Positions 35,130 to 43,965 of a stretch of 64,000 bases of DNA are shown here, one piece after another. The translations under genes were made by a program, and so were the position numbers. Every line of letters begins with the position of its first letter. The stretch's first letter is position 1. The notes beneath the pieces were generated by a model. It had not been told where the DNA came from. It saw nothing but the letters and a program-made list of their open reading frames with translations, and made no database searches. The DNA is from Psychrosphaera ytuae (lineage in GTDB: Bacteria; Pseudomonadota; Gammaproteobacteria; Enterobacterales; Alteromonadaceae), in NCBI RefSeq assembly GCF_017638545.1, contig NZ_CP072110.1:1364001-1428000 (forward strand), written 5' to 3'.

Positions 35130-35287
35130 AATATTCTCTATACTGGTTTTCGAGTTCAAACATTGCGTGAGCAGAAAAACGGTCGCATTATTTAGCGAAA
35201 ACTCTAGAGCACTAAAAGTGCTACACATAGAGATAAATGCAACCAAATGTTAATAAAAATGAGAAATGAACACTAAACAAGTCATAA

Positions 35288-35309
35288 AGGAGGTTTGTAG
35301 CTACCTCCT
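35288..35309 (-). terminator. Hairpin downstream of the YegD-like gene
   Basis: AGGAGGT (35288-35294) and ACCTCCT (35303-35309) form a 7-bp stem. Read on the minus strand it is followed by TTTATG, a short T tract, so it is a weak terminator for the Hsp70-like gene ending at 35333. Confidence 0.5.
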
Positions 35310-35332
35310 ATACAACTAAAAAAGAGAAAAGT

Positions 35333-36829
35333 TTATCTACGTTGCGCCTGAATGCTCAGACCTTCAGAAATTGACTTAAACGCATCGGCCGTTACCGTTG
35401 GTAAGTCCGGAAGCATGGCTTTGATTTCTTGTTGCACGATTGGCGACAAGCTCATACCACCAGTGATAAATAGAATTTCTGGTGACTCTGGGCTCTTGTC
35501 CAAGCACTCTTTGATGAGGTTTTTAACACGACCCATCCAAGCATTCATCGAGCGTTTAAGGTCTGCTTCGGTAAGTTCGACTTGGTAGTCTGGCTCGATG
35601 TATTTCAGTGGCAAAACAATATGATTTTTGTCAGACAACATTTCTTTTGCCATACGAGACGAGTTAACCAGTCGCGCTGATAATTTTTCTTCTTGAACCA
35701 TCAGTAGACGCTCAAGTAAGTCTGGTTCTCTTGCAACAGACATTGTTTGGGCAATTTCCAGACCCATTTCGTCAGAGAAGAACTTGTTAAGACGCGGAAT
35801 GTCGTCAACGGCCACCATATCGTTGTAGTACAGAGGTGGAATAGGGATACCGTTGGTCGTTTCTGTACCTAGGCCCATCGAAGGTGCGATAGATTTTAGG
35901 ATTAGGTTTTTATCGCATTCCATCCCGCCCAAACGCGTGCCAGTCACTGACAGAACATCTTGTTGACGGTCGTAGTCTTGTTGTTTTTGAGTACCAAGGC
36001 GAATCGCACAAATATCCGTTGTACCACCACCAATATCAACAACAAGTGCCACTTTTTCGCTATCGAGCTGCTGTTCAATTCGGTATGCCGCGGCAATTGG
36101 CTCTTCCAAAAAGTCGACTTGCTCAAATCCAGCCAAAGCAGCCGCTTTGGTCATGATATCAATCGCTTGTCTGTTGCCTTCTTCACCACGAGTACCGTGA
36201 TACTTAACTGGACGACCAATAACGGCCCCGCCCACCTTTTGCCCAAGTTGCTTTTCAGCAGACTCTTTAAAAAACTGCAACTGCTTGGCAATCAAGCCCA
36301 CAAACGCGGTTTGTTGACCTTCTAACAAGTTAGCGCCAAGGAAGTTCTTTGGTGAGTAAATCAAACGGCCTTTTTCTGGGGTTTTGAGATACTGCTTAAA
36401 ACCCGCTTCACCAAACAAGAATGTGCCGGTTTCAACCATGGTGTGCAGCGGTAGGTCATCCACTGATTGGTCTTTTTGTAATTCGTTAATCGCGCGGCGC
36501 TGAAGCTTAGGTGTGTTGTGATACTCACCGCGTAACTGGTCGATTTGAGTTAGGTAGCGCTTTTGCTCCGCTGGCGTCGTCGCGTCTTCGTATTTGTCTT
36601 TGGCTTTATCCAACTGAGCTTGAATCGAGGTTTTGATCCGCTCTACTTTTTGTTGGATCACCTCTACCGGTGGCAAAGGCAGATCATCTTCGTAATAGAT
36701 AAACACAGACGAGCGTATTTTAAATGGTGTACGCGACTCTTTATCTAGTTCTATATAGTGATGTTCTTTACCGTCAAACCATACAACTTCTGAGTTTGAC
36801 GTGCCGTAATCGATACCTACTGTAATCAT
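35333..36829 (-). CDS. YegD-like Hsp70-family protein
   Basis: A 498-residue actin/Hsp70-type ATPase without the peptide-binding C-terminal domain, close to E. coli YegD (450). Phosphate and adenosine motifs: GIDYGTSNSEV (5-15), VVDIGGGTTDI and FITGGMSLSP. It also shows the YegD-type SPKNFLGA and EEPIAAAYRIE. It is longer than YegD because of a charged coiled-coil insertion at about 57-105 (QQKVERIKTSIQAQLDKAKD). The client or partner is unknown. It stands alone and diverges from the M1 peptidase gene across about 234 bases. Confidence 0.9.
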   Translation of the reverse strand: MITVGIDYGTSNSEVVWFDGKEHHYIELDKESRTPFKIRSSVFIYYEDDLPLPPVEVIQQKVERIKTSIQAQLDKAKDKYEDATTPAEQKRYLTQIDQLRGEYHNTPKLQRRAINELQKDQSVDDLPLHTMVETGTFLFGEAGFKQYLKTPEKGRLIYSPKNFLGANLLEGQQTAFVGLIAKQLQFFKESAEKQLGQKVGGAVIGRPVKYHGTRGEEGNRQAIDIMTKAAALAGFEQVDFLEEPIAAAYRIEQQLDSEKVALVVDIGGGTTDICAIRLGTQKQQDYDRQQDVLSVTGTRLGGMECDKNLILKSIAPSMGLGTETTNGIPIPPLYYNDMVAVDDIPRLNKFFSDEMGLEIAQTMSVAREPDLLERLLMVQEEKLSARLVNSSRMAKEMLSDKNHIVLPLKYIEPDYQVELTEADLKRSMNAWMGRVKNLIKECLDKSPESPEILFITGGMSLSPIVQQEIKAMLPDLPTVTADAFKSISEGLSIQAQRR

Positions 36830-37063
36830 GAAAAAATTGTCTCTTTTCTGACCCGAATAAAAAAAATGAGGAAGCGATTCTATCCAAGTATGTCAAAAAC
36901 ACCAGTCGTTTTTATAAATTTCGATGAGTCACGGTTTGTGGCGGATAAAGGCGTGTCACTTTAACGCTCAATTTGCTATGCTTTTAGGCTGCAAAATAAC
37001 AATCAGATCAACAAAATCTGAGCTTATAAAACCGCAACAAAACCTAGGGAACGTGGAATCATT

Positions 37064-39556
37064 ATGACTACTCGTAATATCAAACGTTTGTTGACGCTTG
37101 TATTCGCTGTCTCTGTCAGTGCGACAGCAGCAGCGGATGCTGTAAAACAAACCAAAGGCGACTTTGAAGACAAGTTTCGCCAAATGGAAGAGATTCTTCC
37201 GACGCCAAACGTCTATCGTGCGGCAACGGGTGAGCCAGGTGAAAAGTACTGGCAACAAAAAGTAGACTACAAAATCAAAGTTCGTTTAGACGAAGCCAAA
37301 CGCCGAATCGACGCAACTGAAGAAATTACCTACAAAAACAACTCACCTTACACGTTGAAGTACTTGTGGCTTCAATTAGAACAGAATAAATACAAGCCAG
37401 ACTCAATTGCTGAGGCGGGTACGTCATTTGCCGGTATCGGTCGTCGCGGTCCAGCTACTTCAGCGGGCGACGCGAATACGCCAGCAAAACTAAGCCTTGG
37501 TGAATTACGTCGTCAACAGTTCTTGGAAGACCACGAGCTTGGTTATGATGTATTACGAGTTAAAAACAGTAAAGGCAATGCATTAAAAGCAACGGTAGTA
37601 GGTACTAACCTACGCGTTGACTTAGAGCGCCCTCTTAAGCCTGGTAAATCAGTAGAGTTCACTATCGACTTTGGTTTTAACATCGTTGAAGAAGACGCTG
37701 TATCTGCGCGTGCGGGTTATGAGCACTTCCCTGACGATGCTCGCGAAGGCGGCAACGACATCTTCTTATTTGCACAGTGGTTCCCTCGTTTACACGCATT
37801 CAGTGATTACGAAGGCTGGCACAATAAAGAGTTCATTGGTCGTGGTGAATTTACGCTAGAGTTTGGTGACTACGAAGTAGAAATGACGGTTCCTGCTGAC
37901 CATATCGTTTCTTCTACTGGTGTGTTAGATAACCCTCGTGACGTTCTTACTAGCGAACAACGCGCTCGTTTAGAAAAAGCAAAAACAGCAAAACGTCCAG
38001 TATTCGTTGTAACAGCTGAAGAAGCCTTAGAAAACGAAAAAGAAGGCACAGACAAGCTTAAAACATGGCGTTTTGAAGCTGAAAACGTACGTGACTTTGC
38101 TTGGGCAACATCTCGTAAGTTTATGTGGGATGCCAAAGGTTTTGACCAAGGTGGTGCAGACCAGCCATTCGTAATGGCGATGTCTTTCTACCCGAAAGAA
38201 GGTGGCGACCTTTGGAAGAAGTACTCGACTGAAGCCGTTATCCACACCATGGAAGTATACAACCGCTTTGCGTTTGATTACCCGTACCCAACAGCTCAGT
38301 CGGTAAACGGCCCGGTTGGTGGTATGGAATATCCAATGATCACGTTCAACGGTCCACGTACTAAACTACAAAAAGACGGTACTCGTACTTACACCCAAGC
38401 TGAAAAGCGTTTCTTAATCGGTGTTGTTATCCACGAGATTGGTCATATCTACTTCCCAATGATCGTTAACTCAGACGAGCGTCAGTGGACGTGGATGGAC
38501 GAGGGTCTTAATAGCTTCCTAGACGCAGTAGCATGTCGTGAGTGGGATCCAAACATTCCTTGGGGTGTTGAGCCACGTTACATCACTAACTACATGAAGA
38601 GTGACGTACAGGTTCCAATTATGACTCAGTCTGACAGTGTTTTACGTTTGGGTCCAAATGCCTACGCAAAACCAGCGGCTGCATTAAACATCCTTCGTGA
38701 AGTGGTCATGGGTCGTGAGTTATTTGACTTTGCATTCCGTGAATTCTCTCAACGCTGGAAGTTCAAGCGTCCGACTCCTTCAGATTTCTTCCGTACAATG
38801 GAAGAAGCATCAGGTGTTGACCTAGATTGGTTCTGGCGCGGTTGGTTCTACACCACCGATCACGTAGATATCTCTGTTGATGCGGTATACAAATTGCGCA
38901 TGGACACTAAAAACCCAGATATCGATTTTGGTCGCTTACGTGACATCGAAATGGAAAAACCTCAGCCGTTGTTTGTTAAGCGCAACGAAGAAGCGGGTAT
39001 GAAAACTTGGGTTGAGAAAAACCCAGACATTACTGACTTCTACGACGAAAACGACCGTTTCACAGTAACTAACAAAGAACGCAACGCATACAACAGCTTC
39101 TTGAAAGGCCTCAAGCCTTGGGAAAAACGTGTATTTGAACGCGCTATTGAAGAAGACAAAAACTACTACGTTATCGAGTTTAACAACTTAGGTGGCTTAG
39201 TAATGCCAATTCTTCTACAGCTTCACTATGCTGACGGCACGAAAGAAGACCAGTATATCCCTGCTGAGATCTGGCGTCGTACTCCTAAGCACGTTAAGAA
39301 ATTGATCGTTGCAGATAAAGACAAAGAGCTAGTTAGTGTTGTTGTCGACCCACACTGGGAAACTGCGGACGTAGATAACGAAAATAACATTTATCCTCGT
39401 CGCATCATTCCTTCACGTGTTGAAGCATACAAGAACAAGCGCAGCTCAAAAGGCGTGTATCGTGACATCATGCAAGACATCAAAACAGAACTGAAAAAAG
39501 ACGAAAAAGAAGAAGACAAAAAAAACCAAGAAAAGTCTGACGAGTCTGACGCTTAA
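37064..39556 (+). CDS. Exported M1-family metallopeptidase
   Basis: An 830-residue zinc aminopeptidase-like protein with a signal peptide (cut near AAADA, about 24). The gluzincin site is His457-Glu458-x-x-His461 (HEIGH) with the third ligand Glu480 in WMDEGLNSF, the exact 18-residue M1 spacing. The exopeptidase motif reads GGMEYPM rather than the canonical GAMEN, common in this large gammaproteobacterial subgroup. The C-terminus is an unusual string of Lys/Glu/Asp (about 805-830), probably disordered. Codon choice is strongly biased to abundant codons, which hints at high expression. It has its own terminator. Likely a periplasmic peptide-degrading enzyme. Confidence 0.93.
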   Translation: MTTRNIKRLLTLVFAVSVSATAAADAVKQTKGDFEDKFRQMEEILPTPNVYRAATGEPGEKYWQQKVDYKIKVRLDEAKRRIDATEEITYKNNSPYTLKYLWLQLEQNKYKPDSIAEAGTSFAGIGRRGPATSAGDANTPAKLSLGELRRQQFLEDHELGYDVLRVKNSKGNALKATVVGTNLRVDLERPLKPGKSVEFTIDFGFNIVEEDAVSARAGYEHFPDDAREGGNDIFLFAQWFPRLHAFSDYEGWHNKEFIGRGEFTLEFGDYEVEMTVPADHIVSSTGVLDNPRDVLTSEQRARLEKAKTAKRPVFVVTAEEALENEKEGTDKLKTWRFEAENVRDFAWATSRKFMWDAKGFDQGGADQPFVMAMSFYPKEGGDLWKKYSTEAVIHTMEVYNRFAFDYPYPTAQSVNGPVGGMEYPMITFNGPRTKLQKDGTRTYTQAEKRFLIGVVIHEIGHIYFPMIVNSDERQWTWMDEGLNSFLDAVACREWDPNIPWGVEPRYITNYMKSDVQVPIMTQSDSVLRLGPNAYAKPAAALNILREVVMGRELFDFAFREFSQRWKFKRPTPSDFFRTMEEASGVDLDWFWRGWFYTTDHVDISVDAVYKLRMDTKNPDIDFGRLRDIEMEKPQPLFVKRNEEAGMKTWVEKNPDITDFYDENDRFTVTNKERNAYNSFLKGLKPWEKRVFERAIEEDKNYYVIEFNNLGGLVMPILLQLHYADGTKEDQYIPAEIWRRTPKHVKKLIVADKDKELVSVVVDPHWETADVDNENNIYPRRIIPSRVEAYKNKRSSKGVYRDIMQDIKTELKKDEKEEDKKNQEKSDESDA

Positions 39557-39623
39557 GCCATACGCTTTAACGTATCCTTGCATTAAAACAGTGTTTTCTT
39601 GCAAGTCAGTCTGTTAAATTAGA

Positions 39624-39648
39624 AGCCCAGTTTTTGCTGGGCTTTTTT
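39624..39648 (+). terminator. Intrinsic terminator of the M1 peptidase gene
   Basis: AGCCCAG (39624-39630) pairs with CTGGGCT (39637-39643), followed by six T. It lies about 70 bases past the stop codon. Confidence 0.9.
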
Positions 39649-39709
39649 GTCGGTAAAATACGGTTATATCGATTTTGGTCATCATTATTCTCAGGTAAGG
39701 AATAGGGTC

Positions 39710-40225
39710 GTGGTACAAAAAATAATAAAACAGCTGGTGGTTTTATTAGTCATTATATTGGTTTCATCTAACTTCACTTCGCATGCACACAAAATGAAAA
39801 GTGCATTTACCATAGTGTTGTTTAACGACCGAACTGGCAATCTAGAAGTAATGCACCGTTTTGTTTTACACGATGCAGAAGAAGCTGCCTGGCAGCTGTT
39901 TGATGCAAAATCGGACATCATTGCTGATGAACTCACCCAAGCTAAATTTGCTGCCTATGTCGACACTCGATTTGCTCTCCAAAATCAAGATGGCGAGGCC
40001 ATACCTTTAGAAATGATTGGTTTTCAAAACGACGCTGGTTACCTATGGGTTTATCAGGAAGTAAAGATCCCTAAGGACTTAACAAGACTTAGGATCCGTC
40101 ACGACGCGTTACGTGAGATTTGGACCGAGCAATTTAACATCGTTAATGTCGATGGGTTAGACAAAACAACGAGTTTACATTTTAGTGATTCAGATACATG
40201 GCGAAGTGTGGAGATTAATCGCTAA
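39710..40225 (+). CDS. DUF6702-like exported protein
   Basis: About 171 residues from GTG 39710, which has AAGGA 8 bases upstream; a TTG further up would lie inside the preceding terminator. The start gives a signal peptide ending near SSNFTSHA. The mature part begins HAHKMKSAFTIVLFND and continues with LEVMHRFVLHDAEEA, the pattern of small exported DUF6702 proteins often found with M1 peptidases or HupE-type membrane proteins. Function is unknown. It is separated from the M1 gene by a terminator and converges on merC. Confidence 0.72.
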   Translation: MVQKIIKQLVVLLVIILVSSNFTSHAHKMKSAFTIVLFNDRTGNLEVMHRFVLHDAEEAAWQLFDAKSDIIADELTQAKFAAYVDTRFALQNQDGEAIPLEMIGFQNDAGYLWVYQEVKIPKDLTRLRIRHDALREIWTEQFNIVNVDGLDKTTSLHFSDSDTWRSVEINR

Positions 40226-40257
40226 TTTACCCATGAAATTTAAAACATTGTATAAGC

Positions 40258-40286
40258 AAAAAGGTGAGTAACAACTCACCTTTTTT
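40258..40286. terminator. Bidirectional intrinsic terminator
   Basis: GGTGAGT (40263-40269) pairs with ACTCACC (40274-40280), with an A tract before and six T after. It separates the converging DUF6702-like and merC-like genes and should serve both. Confidence 0.87.
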
Positions 40287-40294
40287 GATTCTGC

Positions 40295-40678
40295 TTAAAT
40301 CTGGCTAGCGACTGCCGAGATCCGAGACTTTAGCGTTTTACGGTTGATCAAATGAGAGCTGATCACCAAACCACTGCCCAGGATAGTAAAGAAAGTCTCA
40401 ATGTCGTGCCCTGCCATCACACCAGCTGTAAGGGTGATAACGCCAGACACGGCCAAATAGGCTGGCAAAGGATTGCGATGAGCTATATACGCTTTAGGAA
40501 TACTCACAGCTAAAATTGCAACAATAGGAGCGATAAGAATCGCGTGCAACCAGTCATTGTGAAAGCTCTCCAGTAGCTCTCCCAATCCAAAACTCGCACT
40601 AAAGGATAATAATAAAATAGGTAATGAACAGTGCAATACGCAAAGTATCGACAGCCATGCTCCTAAAATATCTCTCAT
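40295..40678 (-). CDS. MerC-family small membrane protein
   Basis: About 127 residues from ATG 40678, with GGGG/AAGAG just upstream; a TTG four codons earlier is less likely. Four hydrophobic segments, with the first bearing the MerC-type LCVLHCSLP cysteine-histidine motif. MerC proteins carry mercuric ion in mer operons, but chromosomal relatives far from mer genes, like this one, may move another metal. A Zur-like box directly upstream suggests control by zinc. No mer gene is nearby. Confidence 0.8.
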   Translation of the reverse strand: MRDILGAWLSILCVLHCSLPILLLSFSASFGLGELLESFHNDWLHAILIAPIVAILAVSIPKAYIAHRNPLPAYLAVSGVITLTAGVMAGHDIETFFTILGSGLVISSHLINRKTLKSRISAVASQI

Positions 40679-40681
40679 CTC

Positions 40682-40761
40682 TTGCCCCAATAAAAATTAC
40701 AACACTGATATAATATAACATCATATATGAATCAGCCACTATTAATTCAATATTGGGGCAA
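40682..40761. repeat. Inverted repeat spanning the merC ribosome-binding site
   Basis: TTGCCCCAAT (40682-40691) and ATTGGGGCAA (40752-40761) are perfect complements 60 bases apart. In a minus-strand transcript that reads through from mscS, the two could pair and hide the GGGG-rich ribosome site of the MerC-family gene. A transcript started between them would be free. Confidence 0.55.
40706..40720. promoter_or_regulatory. Putative Zur box upstream of the MerC-family gene
   Basis: The 15-base dyad TGATATAATATAACA differs at one position from the core of the gammaproteobacterial Zur consensus TGTTATANTATAACA. It lies 28-42 bases before the start codon, where a repressor would cover the promoter. 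Binding by Zur is inferred from this match. Confidence 0.55.
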
Positions 40762-40766
40762 TCAAT

Positions 40767-41684
40767 TTATTGATTTTGATCCTTTTGTGCTTGTCGATTA
40801 GACAGCATGGCATCGAGTTTTTCTCCGCCTTTGATGCCAAAGTCTAAAGTTCTGATCGGGAACGGGATCAATATATCGTTATCGCTCAGTGTGTTATTTA
40901 TCGTTACCACTAACTCGTGTCTCGCTTGCATAAATCCAACATGACCTGGGTAATCAATCCACGCCCACACCAATAGATTTATTGAACTATCACCAAAACT
41001 CTCTGCATATACTGCGGTTTCATCTTTTTTAGCAATAAACTCGAGACCATTGATTGCTTCAACGAGCACTTCCGAGGCCTTTTGTATGTCATCTGCGTAA
41101 CTGATGCCAACCGGAACTTCGACTATTCGTTCGCCAGTGGTCGAATAATTGCGGAGTGTATTTCTAAACAGTACCTTGTTTGGCACTATATCCAACTGAC
41201 CGTAAAAGTTTTCGACTAGGGTATTTCTAAGGTTGATGGTTTTAACCGTACCGAATACGCCATCGGCCTCAATCACATCACCAATTTGAAACGGCTTTCG
41301 CACGCCCATTGCAATACCAGCGATTAGGTTTTCGGTCATATCTTGGAATGCAAAGCCTATCGCCAGACCAACAATACCTGCACCAGCAAGCAGAGATTTT
41401 ACCGTGCCCGATAAGCCAACAAAATCCAGCGCTACAAATATACCTATCGTCATGACGATAATTTTAAAAATGGCAGCTAGCAAATCGGCAATTTGACGAG
41501 ACTCTAGTGTTTTATGTAATACGCTGCGCAGAGTTTTGCTCATGACTCTTGAAAGCAACGAAAACACCAAGACAATAAGTAGCGCCACCACAAAATTCGG
41601 CAAGTGCTGTACGGTTGTATCCAACCAACTCATGAGTTTTTCTTCAATAAGTTGAATGTAATGAGTCAAACTTTTTAGATCCAT
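40767..41684 (-). CDS. MscS-family small-conductance mechanosensitive channel
   Basis: A 305-residue inner-membrane channel that opens under membrane tension to release solutes on osmotic downshock. ATG 41684 was chosen because GGAG lies 5 bases upstream. Three N-terminal helices, then the pore-lining TM3 with LLAGAGIVGLAIGFAFQDMTENLIAG, then the beta domain (PFQIGDVIEADGVFGTV, PNKVLFRNTLRNYS). Length compares with 286 in E. coli MscS. It ends 89 bases before the MerC-family gene on the same strand. Confidence 0.94.
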   Translation of the reverse strand: MDLKSLTHYIQLIEEKLMSWLDTTVQHLPNFVVALLIVLVFSLLSRVMSKTLRSVLHKTLESRQIADLLAAIFKIIVMTIGIFVALDFVGLSGTVKSLLAGAGIVGLAIGFAFQDMTENLIAGIAMGVRKPFQIGDVIEADGVFGTVKTINLRNTLVENFYGQLDIVPNKVLFRNTLRNYSTTGERIVEVPVGISYADDIQKASEVLVEAINGLEFIAKKDETAVYAESFGDSSINLLVWAWIDYPGHVGFMQARHELVVTINNTLSDNDILIPFPIRTLDFGIKGGEKLDAMLSNRQAQKDQNQ

Positions 41685-41795
41685 GCTTACTCCATATCTT
41701 GATATCGTTATGTAGCTATAACGCAAAGGTTGTGCCGCTTAAACTACCTAAGGAAGTTCAAATAAAGCGCTTATTATTTAGTTAGTTACAAAGCA

Positions 41796-41830
41796 AATAA
41801 AAAGGCACTCAAATTAATTGAATGCCTTTG
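41796..41830 (-). terminator. Intrinsic terminator of the chemoreceptor gene
   Basis: An interrupted stem (GGCA with TGCC, TCAA with TTGA) is followed on the minus strand by TTTTTATTT. It lies about 55 bases past the stop at 41884. Confidence 0.75.
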
Positions 41831-41883
41831 TGAGTAAAAATCTCCAACTTTCTGTAATTATTTCAATAGAGAGGGACTGCTAA

Positions 41884-43803
41884 CTACACTTTGAACGCTC
41901 CAAGCTGTCGGTCCATAACTTGGATTAACTCTCGCAGTTCTTGTGCAGCTTTGTTTGTGCGTTTGGCGTTTTCTGAATTTCGAGTACTGGACTCAGATAC
42001 TTCTGTCACATCTTCAGCTATCGCTTCAGAAACCTGACTCTGCTCATTAGCCGCACGCGAAACTTCATCATTGAACTGATTGATTTGATGCATCGCATTT
42101 AGCACGTTGAGGAACGCTGCATTCGCTTGCTGAGTAAAGGTTACATTTTCTTCAGCTTCAGTTCGGTTTTGGTGCATCAATTCGGTAGCTTGCTGGCTCT
42201 GTTTTTGAAGCTTTTCAATCATGGTGTTAATTTCTTCCGTCGACTGCTGAGTTCGACTAGCTAATGACCTAACCTCATCGGCAACAACCGCAAATCCGCG
42301 GCCTTGTTCACCGGCTCGTGCAGCTTCTATTGCGGCGTTAAGTGCTAGTAAGTTCGTTTGCTCAGCTATGTTACGGATAACATCTAAGACGGTAGAAATA
42401 GATTCACTGTCCTTAGCTAATTCGTCGATAACGGCTTCGGAATCAGCAATACTCGCCGATTGTCGCGCGATGCGCTCAGTTGTATCTTTAAGCGTGTCAG
42501 AGCCCTCTCGAGCTTCTTCGTATACGCCTTTAGACAAATCCGTCGCGTTATCCGTATTGTCTGCCACTAATTTTGCAGTTGCTCTAAACTCTTCAACCGC
42601 AGAGGCAAGTAAGTCAGCCTTTTGGTGCTGCGCGACTTGTTCGTTTGTCATGCTAGTAGAAATATCGCTCAATTGACTAACTGAGTTTAATAGTAAATGA
42701 CTCTGCTCTTTGACGTTTTTAATGGTCCCTTGCAGCTTGTCTAATAAGTTATCGAAAGCATTAGCCATCTGGCCTATTTCGTCAGTTCGACCCGCATTGA
42801 TTCGTTTTGTGAGATCACCATCGCCTTTAGTCAACTCTTCCAAAGCTTGCGTTTGCTTTTTAATTGGAGCGATAACGATTTTGTTGAGCAACACGTAAAT
42901 CATTACGCCAAACGCTATCATAGTGACCAGCAGCTTTAAAAAACCAACCAGCACTGCCTGAAAAATAAGTCCAGAGACCTCTGACTTTTTCACTCCAAGA
43001 ACAATGTCATATCCCCAAGGTTTGTATTCAACTGTGGTCAATTGCCAATCCTCATCACCGGCAATAATCTGTTCTAGTTCTGAAGTTTTAAGGTGGTTTG
43101 AGTGTTGGCGGATCACCTTTTTACCATCTCTGAGAGCAACAAAACCCTCATCGAGTAAGCGCATTTGGCTGATCAGTTCATTTAACGTTGCCAAGTCAGC
43201 TAAATAACCGACGTACCATATTCCGATCACCTCACCACTAGAGTCGATAATTGGGTCATAAGCAGTTAAATAGGACTTTCCTAATATATCTACTTGGCCG
43301 AAATACGGTTTCTTTTGTTTAATGGCGGCCATGGCTTTGCCCGTAGGGGCTAGTTTAGTACCAATCGCGCGTTTACCCTCTTTCATTACATTGGTGGAAA
43401 TTCGGATAAAATCATCACCTTTGCGCGAAAAAACGGTTGCCGTTCCACCCATTAATTCTGTAACTGAGTCCACTAAATCAAAATTATTGGCAATGGCAGA
43501 ATTACCCAGGTACAACTGATTCGCAGGTGTGCCATTGACTTGTGTAGTACTCCCCAATTCAGGCCTTCCAATGTCTTTTGCACGGTCCTTTAACAGCTTT
43601 AGGCTGGATTTCACCCGCGCAGAAAAAACCTCATCGGTTACGTTGAGTATTGCAGTAATTTCTTTGCTTGCTTCATGTTCTTGAACGTCGATATTTTTCT
43701 TAATAGACGCGTTGGCATCCAACCAAGTTATACCAATGCGAATGCCAGAAAAAATAACCACAAAGATAGCTAGAGCGAATAAAAACTTTCTTTGGATGGA
43801 CAT
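41884..43803 (-). CDS. Methyl-accepting chemotaxis protein with periplasmic Cache domain
   Basis: A 639-residue transmembrane receptor. Parts: TM1 (about 7-27), a periplasmic ligand-binding region of the Cache_3-Cache_2 type (about 35-275; note DFIRISTN and YLTAYDPIIDSSGEVIGIWYVG), TM2 (about 280-308), HAMP (about 308-360) and a signalling domain whose hairpin tip reads EQTNLLALNAAIEAARAGE. It would sense a small periplasmic ligand and drive CheA. The ligand is unknown; the family includes receptors for short organic acids and quorum-type signals. No CheA/W or methylase pentapeptide tail is evident at the end. Confidence 0.94.
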   Translation of the reverse strand: MSIQRKFLFALAIFVVIFSGIRIGITWLDANASIKKNIDVQEHEASKEITAILNVTDEVFSARVKSSLKLLKDRAKDIGRPELGSTTQVNGTPANQLYLGNSAIANNFDLVDSVTELMGGTATVFSRKGDDFIRISTNVMKEGKRAIGTKLAPTGKAMAAIKQKKPYFGQVDILGKSYLTAYDPIIDSSGEVIGIWYVGYLADLATLNELISQMRLLDEGFVALRDGKKVIRQHSNHLKTSELEQIIAGDEDWQLTTVEYKPWGYDIVLGVKKSEVSGLIFQAVLVGFLKLLVTMIAFGVMIYVLLNKIVIAPIKKQTQALEELTKGDGDLTKRINAGRTDEIGQMANAFDNLLDKLQGTIKNVKEQSHLLLNSVSQLSDISTSMTNEQVAQHQKADLLASAVEEFRATAKLVADNTDNATDLSKGVYEEAREGSDTLKDTTERIARQSASIADSEAVIDELAKDSESISTVLDVIRNIAEQTNLLALNAAIEAARAGEQGRGFAVVADEVRSLASRTQQSTEEINTMIEKLQKQSQQATELMHQNRTEAEENVTFTQQANAAFLNVLNAMHQINQFNDEVSRAANEQSQVSEAIAEDVTEVSESSTRNSENAKRTNKAAQELRELIQVMDRQLGAFKV

Positions 43804-43920
43804 TAGGACCTCTTTCGAATCGTTTGATGTTGGCGGTTTTAGACTAAGTATAGACAGGCATTTAAAATTCGCAGGGTCAGAACGAAAAAGAGGTTCTTTG
43901 TTAATGGGTGCCCAACAAAC

Positions 43921-43949
43921 AAAAAACCGAGCACGAAGCCCGGTTTTTT
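43921..43949 (-). terminator. Intrinsic terminator of the RND operon
   Basis: AAAAAACCG and CGGTTTTTT flank a short inner stem (43921-43949). It lies 17 bases past the stop of the RND pump gene, and T tracts are present in both directions. Confidence 0.85.
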
Positions 43950-43965
43950 CATCTTATTAGAGAAA

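Noticed and set aside
39647..39709. A TTG start for the DUF6702-like protein at 39647
   Set aside because: The codon lies in the T tract of the M1 gene terminator; the GTG at 39710 has a good ribosome site and gives a clean signal peptide.
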